Part shown: piece by piece, positions 25,617-34,519 of the stretch
Layout: each line of letters starts with the position of its first letter
How positions within the stretch are numbered: position 1 is the stretch's first letter
NCBI RefSeq assembly: GCF_029868745.1
Contig: NZ_JARWOP010000346.1
Location: 1 to 58,573, forward strand
DNA: 58,573 bases
Reading direction: 5' to 3'
From: Nocardia wallacei
GTDB lineage: Bacteria; Actinomycetota; Actinomycetes; Mycobacteriales; Mycobacteriaceae
Notes under the pieces: model-generated
The model's input: the letters and a program-made list of their open reading frames with translations, nothing else
Told to the model about the DNA's origin: nothing
The model's database searches: none
Translations under genes and position numbers: made by a program

Positions 25617-26386
25617 CACTGGCCGTACGCGTGATTCCGTGCCTGGACGTCGACGCCGGCCGCGTCGTGAAGGGCGTGAACTTCGAGAACCTGCGCGACG
25701 CGGGCGATCCGGTGGAACTGGCCGCGGCCTACGACGCGCAGGGCGCCGACGAACTGACCTTCCTGGACGTCACCGCCTCCTCGGGCGACCGCGGCACCAT
25801 GATCGACGTGGTGACCCGCACGGCGGAGCAGATCTTCATCCCGCTCACCGTCGGCGGCGGCGTGCGCACCGTCGAGGACGTCGACCGGCTGCTGCGCGCG
25901 GGCGCGGACAAGGTGTCGGTCAACACCGCGGCCATCGCCAACCCGGAGATCCTCCGCGAGATGTCGCAGCGGTTCGGGTCGCAGTGCATCGTCCTGTCGG
26001 TGGACGCGCGCCGGGTCCCCGACGGCACCGCGCCGACGCCCTCGGGCTGGGAGGTCACCACGCACGGCGGCAAGCGCGGCACCGGCCTCGACGCGATCGA
26101 ATGGGCACTGCGCGGCGCCGAACTGGGCGTGGGCGAGATCCTGCTGAACTCGATGGACGCCGACGGCACCAAGGGCGGTTTCGACCTGCCGATGATCGAG
26201 GCGGTCCGCAAGACGGTGTCGGTGCCGATCATCGCCAGCGGCGGCGCGGGGCGCGTCGAGCACTTCGCCCCGGCCGTGCACACCGGTGCCGACGCGGTGC
26301 TGGCGGCCAGCGTCTTCCACTTCGGCGATCTGACCATCCCGCAGGTCAAGGACGCGATGCGGGCCGAGGGCATCGTCGTCCGCTGA
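25613..26386 (+). CDS. hisF: imidazole glycerol phosphate synthase, cyclase subunit
   Basis: 257-aa TIM-barrel partner of HisH. Catalytic Asp residues are in VIPCLDVDAGRVVKGVNF and LNSMDADGTKGGFDL. Phosphate loops are VGGGVRTVEDV and IASGGAGRVEHF. The ATG overlaps the impA stop (ATGA). The upstream-extended reading frame lies inside impA and is not used. Confidence 0.97.
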   Translation: MTLAVRVIPCLDVDAGRVVKGVNFENLRDAGDPVELAAAYDAQGADELTFLDVTASSGDRGTMIDVVTRTAEQIFIPLTVGGGVRTVEDVDRLLRAGADKVSVNTAAIANPEILREMSQRFGSQCIVLSVDARRVPDGTAPTPSGWEVTTHGGKRGTGLDAIEWALRGAELGVGEILLNSMDADGTKGGFDLPMIEAVRKTVSVPIIASGGAGRVEHFAPAVHTGADAVLAASVFHFGDLTIPQVKDAMRAEGIVVR

Positions 26387-26439
26387 CGGGCGGGCAGGGC
26401 CGCGTCGATATATCCGGCCGCATTGATATAAAGGTCTGC

Positions 26440-26787
26440 ATGAGTCTGGATCCCGCCATCGCCGCCCGCCTCAAGCGCAACGAGGCCGGGCTGGTCGCCG
26501 CGATCGCGCAGGAGCGCGGCTCCGGGGACGTGCTGATGATGGCGTGGATGGACGACGAGGCGCTGGCCCGGACCCTCGCTACCCGCAAGGCGACCTACTT
26601 CTCCCGTTCGCGGCAGCAACTGTGGGTCAAGGGCGAGACGTCCGGGCACACCCAGTACGTGCACGAGGTGCGCCTGGACTGCGACGGCGACACCGTGCTG
26701 CTGCTCGTCGACCAGGAGGGCGCGGCCTGCCACACGGGCACGCACACCTGCTGGGACGGCGATGTGCTGCTGACCGACCAGACCTGA
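26440..26787 (+). CDS. hisI: phosphoribosyl-AMP cyclohydrolase
   Basis: 115-aa monofunctional HisI (no HisE domain). Landmarks are MMAWMDDEAL, TYFSRSRQQLWVKGETSGH and LDCDGDTVLLLVDQEGAACHTGTHTCW, with the zinc cysteines. ATG 26440 has AAAGG about six bases upstream. It is 53 bp after hisF, in the same direction. Converges on the MarR gene. Confidence 0.96.
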   Translation: MSLDPAIAARLKRNEAGLVAAIAQERGSGDVLMMAWMDDEALARTLATRKATYFSRSRQQLWVKGETSGHTQYVHEVRLDCDGDTVLLLVDQEGAACHTGTHTCWDGDVLLTDQT

Positions 26788-26794
26788 CCCGCAC

Positions 26795-27298
26795 CTACTC
26801 CTCGCCGTCGTCCGGACTCGTCCGGCCGGATCGTCCGATGCCCCGGGCCAGTCCGGCGTCGAACTGCGCCACCAGCAACTCGCCGAGTTCCACCAATTCC
26901 TCGGTCCGCGTGTCGTCGAGCCCGTCGAACACCAGGCCGCGCACCGCCTCGAGATAGCCGGGACGGGCCTCCTCGACCTTCCGGTAGCCCGCTTCGGTCA
27001 GCACCGCGTGAGCGCCGCGCCGACCGCGCATGGACTCGCGTTTCGCCCAGCCGAGCCGTTCCAATTTGGTGACCACATGCGACAGTCGAGATAGCGATGC
27101 ATTTGCCTTAGAGGCAAGTTCGCTCAACTGCAGGCGATGGCCGGGTTCTTGGGTCAGCAGTTCCATGACGAAGTACTCGAAATGCGTTACGCCGGAATCG
27201 CGTTGCAGCTGGGTATCCATCGCCGCTGGTAGCCGAGTCGTCAGCGCGACAAGAGTCCGCCAAGCTCGCTGTTCGGTGGGATTCAGCCACTTCGTCAC
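26795..27298 (-). CDS. MarR-family transcriptional regulator
   Basis: 167 aa from GTG 27298 (GAGAGGG eight bases upstream; a GTG at 27313 would add five residues). MTKWLNPTEQRAWR is the usual N-terminus of this actinobacterial MarR group. The winged helix is LQLSELASKANASLSRLSHVVTKLERLGWAKRE. An imperfect palindrome upstream (27335-27351) is a likely operator. Target unknown. The helix-turn-helix codons are oddly AT-rich and contain a perfect TTGCCT-TAG-AGGCAA palindrome. Confidence 0.88.
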   Translation of the reverse strand: MTKWLNPTEQRAWRTLVALTTRLPAAMDTQLQRDSGVTHFEYFVMELLTQEPGHRLQLSELASKANASLSRLSHVVTKLERLGWAKRESMRGRRGAHAVLTEAGYRKVEEARPGYLEAVRGLVFDGLDDTRTEELVELGELLVAQFDAGLARGIGRSGRTSPDDGEE

Positions 27299-27334
27299 AT
27301 CGCGCCCTCTCACTGCAGCCGCGTGACAAACCTT

Positions 27335-27351
27335 CGTTAGCTGAGCTAGCG
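27335..27351. promoter_or_regulatory. candidate MarR operator
   Basis: CGTTAGC-TGA-GCTAGCG, 17 bp with one mismatch between the arms, lies about 37 bp upstream of the MarR start. Position suits autoregulation. Confidence 0.45.
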
Positions 27352-27454
27352 ATCATTGAAACTTCAAATCGGTCACCGGCAGAGCACCAAGTTTGCCATG
27401 ATTTCGCTCGATGGTCACGGCTCAGGTTTATGACGTGACAGCTATCACGTGGCT

Positions 27455-28069
27455 TCAGTGCAGGGGAGGGTCTTCGCGCGGGCCGGGCGGGCCCGGTCGC
27501 GGCGATGCGGGTGTGGTGTCGACCGGCTGCGCGAGCCCGGACCGCTTGGCCGCGCGGTGGGTGCGGTACTTGCGGCGCAGGACCATGAACACCACGAGCG
27601 CGAACAGGACCGCGGCGACGATCGCGGCGGTCAGCGACGCGCCGCGGAAGCCGGGCGCGTCCACGTCCAGCACACGCTCACCCGCGTGCGCGGCGCTGCT
27701 GCCGCCCAGCACGATGGTGAGCGTCATGAGATTCGGCAGTGCCGCGACGAGCGCCAGCACCGCGGCCGCTCCGGCGAGGAACCGGCCCGCGCGCCGCCGC
27801 CAGGACAGCACGGCGAACAACAGGAGAAGCAGCGGGATGAGGGTGCACAGGAAGCCCAGGGCCAGCCCGGACCAGATGCCCTGGGCGAAACTGCCGTGGC
27901 CGGACATGCTCGCGACGCGCTGCGCCCACCAGCGTGGAATGAACGCCGCGAGGATGAAGTAGGCGACGACGAGCACCACGGCCACGGCCAGCAGCGCCAG
28001 GATCCGATTGCGCCAGGTGGTCGAGGCGGGCTTGTGGCCGGCCGTTTGCTCCACACTCCGCGAAGTCAT
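27455..28069 (-). CDS. four-helix integral membrane protein
   Basis: 204 aa with hydrophobic segments at roughly 24-44, 66-86, 97-120 and 150-170, and a basic then Pro-rich cytoplasmic tail. I do not recognise a named family; related actinobacterial proteins are often just called permeases, without evidence. ATG 28069 is preceded by TACGCT (28081-28076 on this strand) and 6 nt, i.e. leaderless. The 141-nt gap to the MarR start holds the candidate MarR operator, so it may be a MarR-neighbour target. Confidence 0.7.
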   Translation of the reverse strand: MTSRSVEQTAGHKPASTTWRNRILALLAVAVVLVVAYFILAAFIPRWWAQRVASMSGHGSFAQGIWSGLALGFLCTLIPLLLLLFAVLSWRRRAGRFLAGAAAVLALVAALPNLMTLTIVLGGSSAAHAGERVLDVDAPGFRGASLTAAIVAAVLFALVVFMVLRRKYRTHRAAKRSGLAQPVDTTPASPRPGPPGPREDPPLH

Positions 28070-28127
28070 AGCAACAGCGTATGTGCAGGGCCGGGTGCCG
28101 GGGAATGACTCGCCCCGGCGTTTCGGA

Positions 28128-28589
28128 TCAGCTATTTCGTGAACGCAGGAAGGCCAGGGCGGTATCGGCGTGCACGTTCGCCCGGAGTTCGCCGGTAATC
28201 ACCTTCAGGACCGTGCGATCGGTGTCGATGACGAAGGTCTGCCGCTTCACCGGCATGAGCTTGCCGAGCAGGCCGCGCTTGACGCCGAACCGCTCGGCGA
28301 CCGCGCCGTCGCTGTCGGACAGCAGGGGGTAGCCCAGCCGCTGCTTGTCGTCGAAGCCGGCCTGGGTGTCCACCGAATCGGTGCTGATGCCCGCGCAGAA
28401 CGCGCCCAGGGCGGCGAATTCGCCTGACAGATCACGGAAGTGGCAGGCCTCCGCGGTGCAGACCGGGGTGTTGGCGGCGGGGAAGAAGAACAGCACCAGC
28501 GGTCCGTCGGCGAGCAGGGTGTCGAGGGACCGCGAGATTCCGGACTGGTCGGGTAGATCGAACTGGGGAGCGCGCTGGCCTTCCTTCAT
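28128..28589 (-). CDS. bcpB: peroxiredoxin (BCP/AhpE-type)
   Basis: 153-aa thiol peroxidase. The peroxidatic Cys is C44 in FFFPAANTPVCTAEACHF, with C49 as resolving Cys (the five-residue spacing of bacterioferritin-comigratory proteins). The position upstream of and divergent from trpE matches Rv1608c. It would reduce peroxides in the cytosol using thioredoxin or mycoredoxin. The ATG is 8 nt after TACTGT, close to leaderless spacing. Confidence 0.92.
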   Translation of the reverse strand: MKEGQRAPQFDLPDQSGISRSLDTLLADGPLVLFFFPAANTPVCTAEACHFRDLSGEFAALGAFCAGISTDSVDTQAGFDDKQRLGYPLLSDSDGAVAERFGVKRGLLGKLMPVKRQTFVIDTDRTVLKVITGELRANVHADTALAFLRSRNS

Positions 28590-28643
28590 AGGATGCGACA
28601 GTACCGGGCACGGTGGGCGCCCGGTACCGCGCGAGGCGTGCGC

Positions 28644-28967
28644 TCAGACGCCGAGGAGCGCGGCGACTTCGGGATTCTTGACCGCCATGACGTCGAGAAT
28701 GCCGTGTGCCTTCAGGAACGGACGCAGTTCCTTGATGCGATCGGAGTGCTCGGCGTACTCGTCGGGGAAACGATGGCGGTCCAGGTTCTCGATCGCCTTC
28801 ACATAGGTGACGAAGGAGGCCAGGGCGTTGTACTTGCTCGGATTCTGCCCGCTGGAGTACTGGCCGGCATTCCCGGGCCGAGGCGGCTGGCCGGGCGCGG
28901 AACCGTGCATCATCGGGTGACCTCCGTGGCGTGAACCCTCCGGTGCGACCGGCTGCGAGGGGTACAT
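28644..28967 (-). CDS. small hypothetical protein
   Basis: 107 aa from ATG 28967, with AGAGGAG ten bases upstream. The first ~45 residues are Pro/Gly/His/Gln-rich and disordered. The rest is a helical unit (NALASFVTYVKAIENLDRHRF ... IKELRPFLKAHGILDVMAVKNPEVAALLGV). No family recognised. It is divergent from trpE; an upstream extension to 29183 would overlap trpE and is not used. Confidence 0.6.
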   Translation of the reverse strand: MYPSQPVAPEGSRHGGHPMMHGSAPGQPPRPGNAGQYSSGQNPSKYNALASFVTYVKAIENLDRHRFPDEYAEHSDRIKELRPFLKAHGILDVMAVKNPEVAALLGV

Positions 28968-29136
28968 CTGTGTCGAACTCCTCTCGAAATGGGGAATACC
29001 GCGTGCGACTCGAGCCCGGAGGGTACCCGGATGCCGGGTCCACGGTTGCTCTTCGCCGAAGTTATTCGGGGCGACCCGCGACCGGGCTGGCCGGGGTGTC
29101 CATATCGTGTCCTTTCCCACCTGGAATGATGGACGG

Positions 29137-30705
29137 ATGCACGGCGCAGCGACCGACCGTCCGGGGACCACCGACACCACCACCCGCGTGCAGTTCCGCG
29201 CGCTCGCGGCCGAGCACCGGGTGGTACCGGTGATCCGAAAGGTCTTGGCGGACTCGGAGACTCCGCTGTCGGCCTATCGCAAGCTGGGTGCCGAACGAGC
29301 CGGCACATTCCTGCTGGAGTCGGCGGAGAACGGGCGATCGTGGTCGCGCTGGTCGTTCATCGGCGCCGGTAGTCCCAGCGCGCTGAGCGTGGTCGACGGC
29401 GAGGCCGTCTGGCTGGGCGCCACTCCCGCCGACGCGCCCTCCGGCGGCGACCCGCTGGCCGCGCTGCGCGACACCCTGGAGTTGCTGCGCACCGAGCGGC
29501 TGCCCGGCCTGCCGCCGCTGACCGGCGGCCTGGTCGGCTACCTCGGCTACGACGCCGTGCGGCGCATGGAGCGACTGCCCGAACTGACCGTCGACGATCT
29601 GCGGCTGCCCGAGATGGTGCTGTTGCTGGCCACCGATCTCGCCGCCTTCGACCATCACGAGGGCGCGATCACGCTGATCGCCAACGCGGTCAACTGGAAC
29701 GGTACCGACGAGCGCGTGGACGAGGCCTACGACGACGCGGTGGCCCGCCTCGACCGGATGACCGCGGCGCTGGCCGCCCCCGCCGAGTCGACGGTATCGG
29801 TGTTCGACCGGCCCGAACCGGAATACCGTCGCCAGCGCACCGCCCAGGAGTTCGGCGCGGGCGTCCGCCGGCTGGTCAAGGAGATCGAGGCCGGCGAGGC
29901 GTTCCAGGTGGTGCTCTCGCAGCGGTTCGAGATGGACTACGACGGCAGCCCGCTCGACCTCTACCGCATGCTGCGCGCGTCGAACCCGAGTCCGTACATG
30001 TACCTGATGCACATCCCGGACGGCAGCGGCGGCACCGCCTTCTCGATCGTGGGTTCCAGCCCGGAGTCGCTGGTGACGGTGAAGGACGGGGTGGCCACCA
30101 CGCACCCGATCGCCGGCACCCGCCCCCGCGGCGCCGACGAGGAGGACGACCTGCTGCTGGAGAAGGGCCTGCTGGCCGACGCGAAGGAGAACGCCGAGCA
30201 TCTGATGCTCGTCGACCTGGGCCGCAACGATATCGGCCGGGTGTGTGAACCGGGGTCGGTGCGGGTCACCGAGTATCGGCACGTGGAGCGCTACAGCCAC
30301 GTCATGCACCTGGTGTCGACCGTGTCGGGCCGGTTGGCGGCGGGCAAGATCGCGCTCGACGCGGTGCGGGCGTGTTTCCCCGCGGGCACCCTGTCCGGCG
30401 CGCCGAAGGTCCGGGCGATGGAGCTGATCGAGGAGCTGGAACCGACCCGCCGCGGCGCCTACGCCGGGGTGGTCGGCTATCTGGACTTCGCGGGCGACGC
30501 CGACACCGCGATCGCCATCCGCACCGCGCTGCTCAAGGACGGCACCGCCTACGTGCAGGCCGGTGCGGGCATCGTCGCCGACTCGGATCCCGAGTACGAG
30601 GACGCCGAATCCCGCAACAAGGCCATGGCGGTCCTCAAGGCCATCGCCGCCGCCCAGACCGTCCGTGCCTGCACCCCCGACCATCCCGACGGTGCACCGC
30701 GATGA
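29137..30705 (+). CDS. trpE: anthranilate synthase component I
   Basis: 522-aa chorismate-utilising enzyme. The N-terminal region has LLESAENGRSWSRWSFIG, including the feedback-binding LLES element. The C-terminal catalytic part has EAFQVVLSQRFE, YMYLMHI, PIAGTRPRG, LVDLGRNDIGRV and ACFPAGTLSGAPKVRAMELIEELE. ATG 29137 is preferred: AATGAT then 6 nt precede it, as in leaderless genes. A GTG at 29107 is the alternative. No trpG or trpD is in this window. The stop overlaps the next gene (ATGA). Confidence 0.95.
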   Translation: MHGAATDRPGTTDTTTRVQFRALAAEHRVVPVIRKVLADSETPLSAYRKLGAERAGTFLLESAENGRSWSRWSFIGAGSPSALSVVDGEAVWLGATPADAPSGGDPLAALRDTLELLRTERLPGLPPLTGGLVGYLGYDAVRRMERLPELTVDDLRLPEMVLLLATDLAAFDHHEGAITLIANAVNWNGTDERVDEAYDDAVARLDRMTAALAAPAESTVSVFDRPEPEYRRQRTAQEFGAGVRRLVKEIEAGEAFQVVLSQRFEMDYDGSPLDLYRMLRASNPSPYMYLMHIPDGSGGTAFSIVGSSPESLVTVKDGVATTHPIAGTRPRGADEEDDLLLEKGLLADAKENAEHLMLVDLGRNDIGRVCEPGSVRVTEYRHVERYSHVMHLVSTVSGRLAAGKIALDAVRACFPAGTLSGAPKVRAMELIEELEPTRRGAYAGVVGYLDFAGDADTAIAIRTALLKDGTAYVQAGAGIVADSDPEYEDAESRNKAMAVLKAIAAAQTVRACTPDHPDGAPR

Positions 30706-31418
30706 GTTCTCCGGAATCCGAACCAGCCCAACCCGTTACGGAGAAGCGCAAGTACCCCGTCGGCCCGGCGCTGCTGCTGCTCGTGGGCGCGGCCGCGCTG
30801 TGGGCCGCCTCGCGGATGACGTGGGTGACGCTGGAGTCCTCCGACGGTCTCACCGAGGCGCGCACCCAGCATCTCAACGGCGGTGTCTGGTTCGGGGCGC
30901 TGACCCCGTTGTCGCTGGTGCTGCTGGCGGCGATCGCCGCGATCCTCGCCGGCCGGGGCTGGCTGCGCCGGCTGCTCGGCGTGGTGGTGGCGGTGCTGGC
31001 GGCGGTGGCCGCCGTGCCGGGCTTCGCGCTGCTGACCGGCCACACCGCGACGGCCGAGCGGGCCGCCCGGCTGGCCGAGCTTCCGGCCCGCGCACACGTG
31101 GACCAGGTGACGACCTCGACGTTCCCGGCCGTGCTGACCCTGATCGGCGCGCTGGCGGCCTTCGTGGCGGGCGTGCTGCTGGCGCGGATGCCCGAGACCA
31201 CCGCGCGGCTGTCCGGCAAGTACGACAACCCGGTGTTCCGACGCGCCGCGGCGGCGGATCAGGTTGCGGCGCAACAGGCCCGGGAGCGCGCGGCGGGCGA
31301 CGCGACCACTGCGGCGTCGGGCACGGGCTCGACGGCCCCCGACCAACTGTCCGAGCGCGTGCTGTGGGATGCCCTCGACGCCGGCACCGACCCCACCGAC
31401 GACGAGCCGGGAAGGTGA
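30702..31418 (+). CDS. Trp-region conserved membrane protein (TIGR02234)
   Basis: 238 aa with four membrane segments (about 22-40, 62-82, 87-108, 132-156). It has a W-x-x-x-SRMTWVTLESSDG loop after the first helix and a charged Ala-rich tail. It is the Rv1610-type protein found between trpE and trpC in many actinobacteria. The ATG overlaps the trpE stop, so it is translated with trpE. A role in tryptophan metabolism or transport is suggested only by linkage. Confidence 0.88.
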   Translation: MSSPESEPAQPVTEKRKYPVGPALLLLVGAAALWAASRMTWVTLESSDGLTEARTQHLNGGVWFGALTPLSLVLLAAIAAILAGRGWLRRLLGVVVAVLAAVAAVPGFALLTGHTATAERAARLAELPARAHVDQVTTSTFPAVLTLIGALAAFVAGVLLARMPETTARLSGKYDNPVFRRAAAADQVAAQQARERAAGDATTAASGTGSTAPDQLSERVLWDALDAGTDPTDDEPGR

Positions 31419-31502
31419 GCATTATCCCCTTCCGGGCGGATGCGACGCAGAACACCCCGGCGTCAGAACTTGGAGCACAGCCATTTACCCTTTATCAGCA
31501 TC

Positions 31503-31558
31503 GGTGAGACAGCGCCTGGGGGGATTCTCAGGCAGCAAGTCCGTCTCCCCAGAAAGGA
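31503..31558 (+). promoter_or_regulatory. structured leader upstream of trpC
   Basis: An outer helix pairs 31503-31510 with 31543-31550 (GG-t-GAGAC with GTCTC-c-CC). An inner 8-bp hairpin spans 31514-31533 (GCCTGGGG with TTCTCAGGC, four-base loop). The trpC ribosome site AAAGGA (31553-31558) follows directly. A possible promoter (TTGGAG 31470-31475, 17 bp, TATCAG 31493-31498) would start the RNA near the first helix. This may be a cis-regulatory RNA. Hand folding only. Confidence 0.4.
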
Positions 31559-31568
31559 TTCGAGCCAG

Positions 31569-32393
31569 ATGACGGTACTCGACTCGATTCTCGACGGGGT
31601 CCGCGCGGATGTGGCCGCTCGGGAAGCCCTCCTGGATTTCCAGGCGGTCAAGCAGGCCGCCGCCGCGGCGCCCTCGCCGCGCAACGCGTACGCCGCACTC
31701 CATCAGGACGGTGTCGGGGTCATCGCCGAGGTGAAGCGGGCCAGCCCCTCCAAGGGCGAGCTGGCCGACATCACCGACCCGGCCAGTCTGGCCAAGGCCT
31801 ACGAGGACGGCGGCGCGCGCATCATCAGCGTGCTGACCGAGGGCCGCCGCTTCCACGGCTCGCTGGACGACCTGGACGCGGTCCGCGCGGTGGTCGACGT
31901 GCCGATCCTGCGCAAGGATTTCGTCGTCGGCCCGTACCAGATCCACGAGGCCCGCGCGCACGGCGCCGACGTGATCCTGCTGATCGTCGCGGCGCTGGAG
32001 CAGGACGTGCTGTCCTCGCTCATCGACCGCACCGAATCGCTGGGCATGACCGCGCTGGTGGAGGTGCACACCGAGGAGGAGGCCGACCGCGCGCTGGAGG
32101 CCGGCGCCTCGGTCATCGGGGTCAACGCCCGCAACCTCAAGACCCTCGAGGTGGACACCGACGTGTTCGCCCGTATCGCGCCCGGCCTGCCGACCGAGGT
32201 CATCCGCGTCGCGGAGTCCGGCATCAGCGGCACCGCCGATCTGCTCGCCTACGCCGGTGCGGGCGCCGACGCCGTGCTGGTCGGCGAGAGCCTGGTGACC
32301 AGCGGCGACCCGCGCGCCGCGGTCTCCGAGCTGGCGACCGCCGGGACGCACCCGTCCTGCCCGCGGCCGCTGCGCCGGGGTGCGGCACGATGA
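31569..32393 (+). CDS. trpC: indole-3-glycerol phosphate synthase
   Basis: 274-aa TIM-barrel enzyme converting CdRP to indoleglycerol phosphate. IAEVKRASPSKGEL (catalytic Lys/Glu), VLTEGRRFHGSLDDL, VPILRKDFVVGPYQI, GVNARNLKTLEV, VAESGI and VLVGESLV are all present. ATG 31569 has AAAGGA ten bases upstream. A structured 150-nt leader separates it from the upstream membrane gene. It overlaps trpB (ATGA). The C-terminal ~15 residues are Arg/Pro-rich and extra. Confidence 0.97.
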   Translation: MTVLDSILDGVRADVAAREALLDFQAVKQAAAAAPSPRNAYAALHQDGVGVIAEVKRASPSKGELADITDPASLAKAYEDGGARIISVLTEGRRFHGSLDDLDAVRAVVDVPILRKDFVVGPYQIHEARAHGADVILLIVAALEQDVLSSLIDRTESLGMTALVEVHTEEEADRALEAGASVIGVNARNLKTLEVDTDVFARIAPGLPTEVIRVAESGISGTADLLAYAGAGADAVLVGESLVTSGDPRAAVSELATAGTHPSCPRPLRRGAAR

Positions 32394-33658
32394 CCCGGAC
32401 CCGGGAGTCGGGCGCGGGTGAGCTGCCGCAGGCGAGCGTCGGTGTCACCCAGCGCAGCCACGAACCGGATCTCGGCGGCCACTTCGGCGCGTACGGCGGC
32501 CGGCACGTGCCGGAGGCACTGATGGCGGTGATCGAGGAGGTCACCGCCGAATACGACAAGTGCCGCGTCGACCCGGACTTCCTGGGCGAGCTGGACCGGT
32601 TGCAGCGCGACTACGCCGGTCGCCCGTCGCCGGTGTTCGAGTGCACCCGCCTGGCCGAGCACGCCGGTGGCGCGCGCATCCTGCTCAAGCGGGAAGACCT
32701 GAACCACACCGGTTCCCACAAGATCAACAACGTGCTGGGCCAGGCATTGCTGGCCAAGCGGATGGGCAAGTCCCGCGTCATCGCCGAGACCGGCGCCGGT
32801 CAGCACGGCGTCGCTACCGCGACCGCGTGCGCGCTGCTCGGCCTGGACTGCATCGTCTACATGGGCGCCGTCGACACCGCCCGGCAGGCGCTCAACGTGG
32901 CCCGGATGCGTCTGCTGGGCGCCGAGGTGGTGTCGGTGACGACCGGCTCGCAGACGCTCAAGGACGCCATCAACGAGGCGCTGCGCGACTGGGTCACCCA
33001 CGCCGACGACACCTACTACTGCTTCGGCACCGCCGCCGGGCCGCATCCGTTCCCGCTGCTGGTGCGTGACTTCCAGCGCGTAATCGGGCTGGAGGCGCGG
33101 GCGCAGGTGCTGGACCGGACCGGGCGGCTGCCCGACGCCGTAACCGCTTGTGTCGGTGGGGGTTCCAACGCCATCGGGATCTTCCACGCCTTCATCGACG
33201 ACCCCGAGGTCCGGCTGATCGGTTACGAGGCGGCCGGTGACGGCGTCGAAACCGGCAGGCATGCCGCGACTTTCACCGGCGGACGGCCGGGCGCGTTCCA
33301 GGGCGCGTACTCGTACCTGCTGCAGGACGAGGACGGTCAGACGATCGAATCTCATTCCATCTCAGCGGGTTTGGACTATCCAGGGGTGGGCCCCGAGCAC
33401 GCGTTCCTGAAGGACATCGGCCGCGCCGAGTACCGGCCGATCACCGACACCGAGGCGATGGACGCGCTGCTGCTGCTCTCGCGCACCGAGGGCATCATCC
33501 CGGCCATCGAGTCGGCGCACGCGGTGGCGGGCTCGCTGCAACTGGGCCGTGAACTGGGCGAGGGTGCGATTATTCTGGTCAGCCTGTCCGGCCGCGGCGA
33601 CAAGGACATGGATACCGCCGCCAAGTGGTTCGGACTGTACGGAGAGGACGACAAGTGA
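32390..33658 (+). CDS. trpB: tryptophan synthase beta chain
   Basis: 422-aa PLP enzyme joining indole and serine. LLKREDLNHTGSHKINN carries the PLP Lys, and AETGAGQHGVATATACA, GGGSNAIGIFHAF and SGRGDKDMDT are the usual segments. It is translationally linked to trpC upstream and to trpA downstream (GTGA overlap). Confidence 0.98.
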   Translation: MTRTRESGAGELPQASVGVTQRSHEPDLGGHFGAYGGRHVPEALMAVIEEVTAEYDKCRVDPDFLGELDRLQRDYAGRPSPVFECTRLAEHAGGARILLKREDLNHTGSHKINNVLGQALLAKRMGKSRVIAETGAGQHGVATATACALLGLDCIVYMGAVDTARQALNVARMRLLGAEVVSVTTGSQTLKDAINEALRDWVTHADDTYYCFGTAAGPHPFPLLVRDFQRVIGLEARAQVLDRTGRLPDAVTACVGGGSNAIGIFHAFIDDPEVRLIGYEAAGDGVETGRHAATFTGGRPGAFQGAYSYLLQDEDGQTIESHSISAGLDYPGVGPEHAFLKDIGRAEYRPITDTEAMDALLLLSRTEGIIPAIESAHAVAGSLQLGRELGEGAIILVSLSGRGDKDMDTAAKWFGLYGEDDK

Positions 33659-34446
33659 GTCGCCTGGGCAGCACCTTCGCCGACTGCCGCGCCGAGCATC
33701 GCGCCGCACTGGTCGGCTACCTGCCCGCGGGCTACCCCGATCTCGTCGGTTCCATCGCCGCCTGCACCGCCATGGTCGAATCCGGTTGCGACATCATCGA
33801 AGTCGGCATCGCCTACTCCGATCCGGTGATGGACGGGCCCACCATCCAGGCGGCCGCCGAACAGGCGCTGCGCGGCGGCGTGCGGGTGCGCGACGTCTTC
33901 TCGGTAGTCGAGGCGATCAGCAATTCCGGCGGCAAGGCCGTCGTGATGACCTACTGGAATCCCGTGCTGCAGTACGGCGTCGACCGTTTCGCGCGGGATC
34001 TCGCCACCGCCGGCGGGCTGGGCCTGATCACCCCGAACCTCATTCCGGAAGAGGCCGGGGAGTGGATCGCCGCCGCCGAGGCGCACGATCTCGACCGCAT
34101 CTTCCTGGTGGCGCCGTCCTCCACCGAGGAGCGACTCGCCAAGACCATCGAGGCCAGTAGCGGTTTCGTGTACGCGGCCTCCACCATGGGCGTCACCGGC
34201 GCCCGCGCCGCCGTCTCCTCGGCGGCCCCCGCCCTGTGCGCCCGCATCCGCACCCACTCCGACATCCCGATCGGCGTCGGCCTCGGCGTCCGCAGCGGCG
34301 CCCAAGCCGCCGAAATCGCCGCCTACGCCGACGGCGTGATCGTCGGCTCGGCCCTGGTCTCCGCCGTCGCCGAAGGCCTCGACCAGGTCCGCGCCCTCAC
34401 CGCCGAACTGGCCCAGGGCGTCCGCTCCACCCCGGTCGCCTCGTAA
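33655..34446 (+). CDS. trpA: tryptophan synthase alpha chain
   Basis: 263-aa TIM-barrel releasing indole from indoleglycerol phosphate. Landmarks are GYLPAGYPD, the catalytic Glu in IIEVGIAYSDPVMDGPTIQ, YWNPVLQYG, FVYAASTMGVTGAR and GVGLGVRSGAQA. GTG 33655 overlaps the trpB stop; the longer frame lies within trpB. Ends the trp operon, followed 70 bp later by lgt with its own promoter. Confidence 0.97.
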   Translation: MSRLGSTFADCRAEHRAALVGYLPAGYPDLVGSIAACTAMVESGCDIIEVGIAYSDPVMDGPTIQAAAEQALRGGVRVRDVFSVVEAISNSGGKAVVMTYWNPVLQYGVDRFARDLATAGGLGLITPNLIPEEAGEWIAAAEAHDLDRIFLVAPSSTEERLAKTIEASSGFVYAASTMGVTGARAAVSSAAPALCARIRTHSDIPIGVGLGVRSGAQAAEIAAYADGVIVGSALVSAVAEGLDQVRALTAELAQGVRSTPVAS

Positions 34447-34504
34447 CCCTGGTCGCGAAACCCGCCCGGTGGTGGGTGGCGACTACGGTTCGTCCGTATT
34501 CCGT

Positions 34505-34519
34505 TACGGTGGGCGCGTG
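34505..34519 (+). promoter_or_regulatory. leaderless promoter of lgt
   Basis: TACGGT (34505-34510), 6 nt, then GTG 34517. This fixes the lgt start 16 codons after the in-frame ATG at 34469. Confidence 0.6.

Noticed and set aside
28968..29136. Tryptophan leader peptide and attenuator before trpE
   Set aside because: The short frame starting at 29032 contains one Trp only and no competing hairpins were found; trpE appears leaderless.
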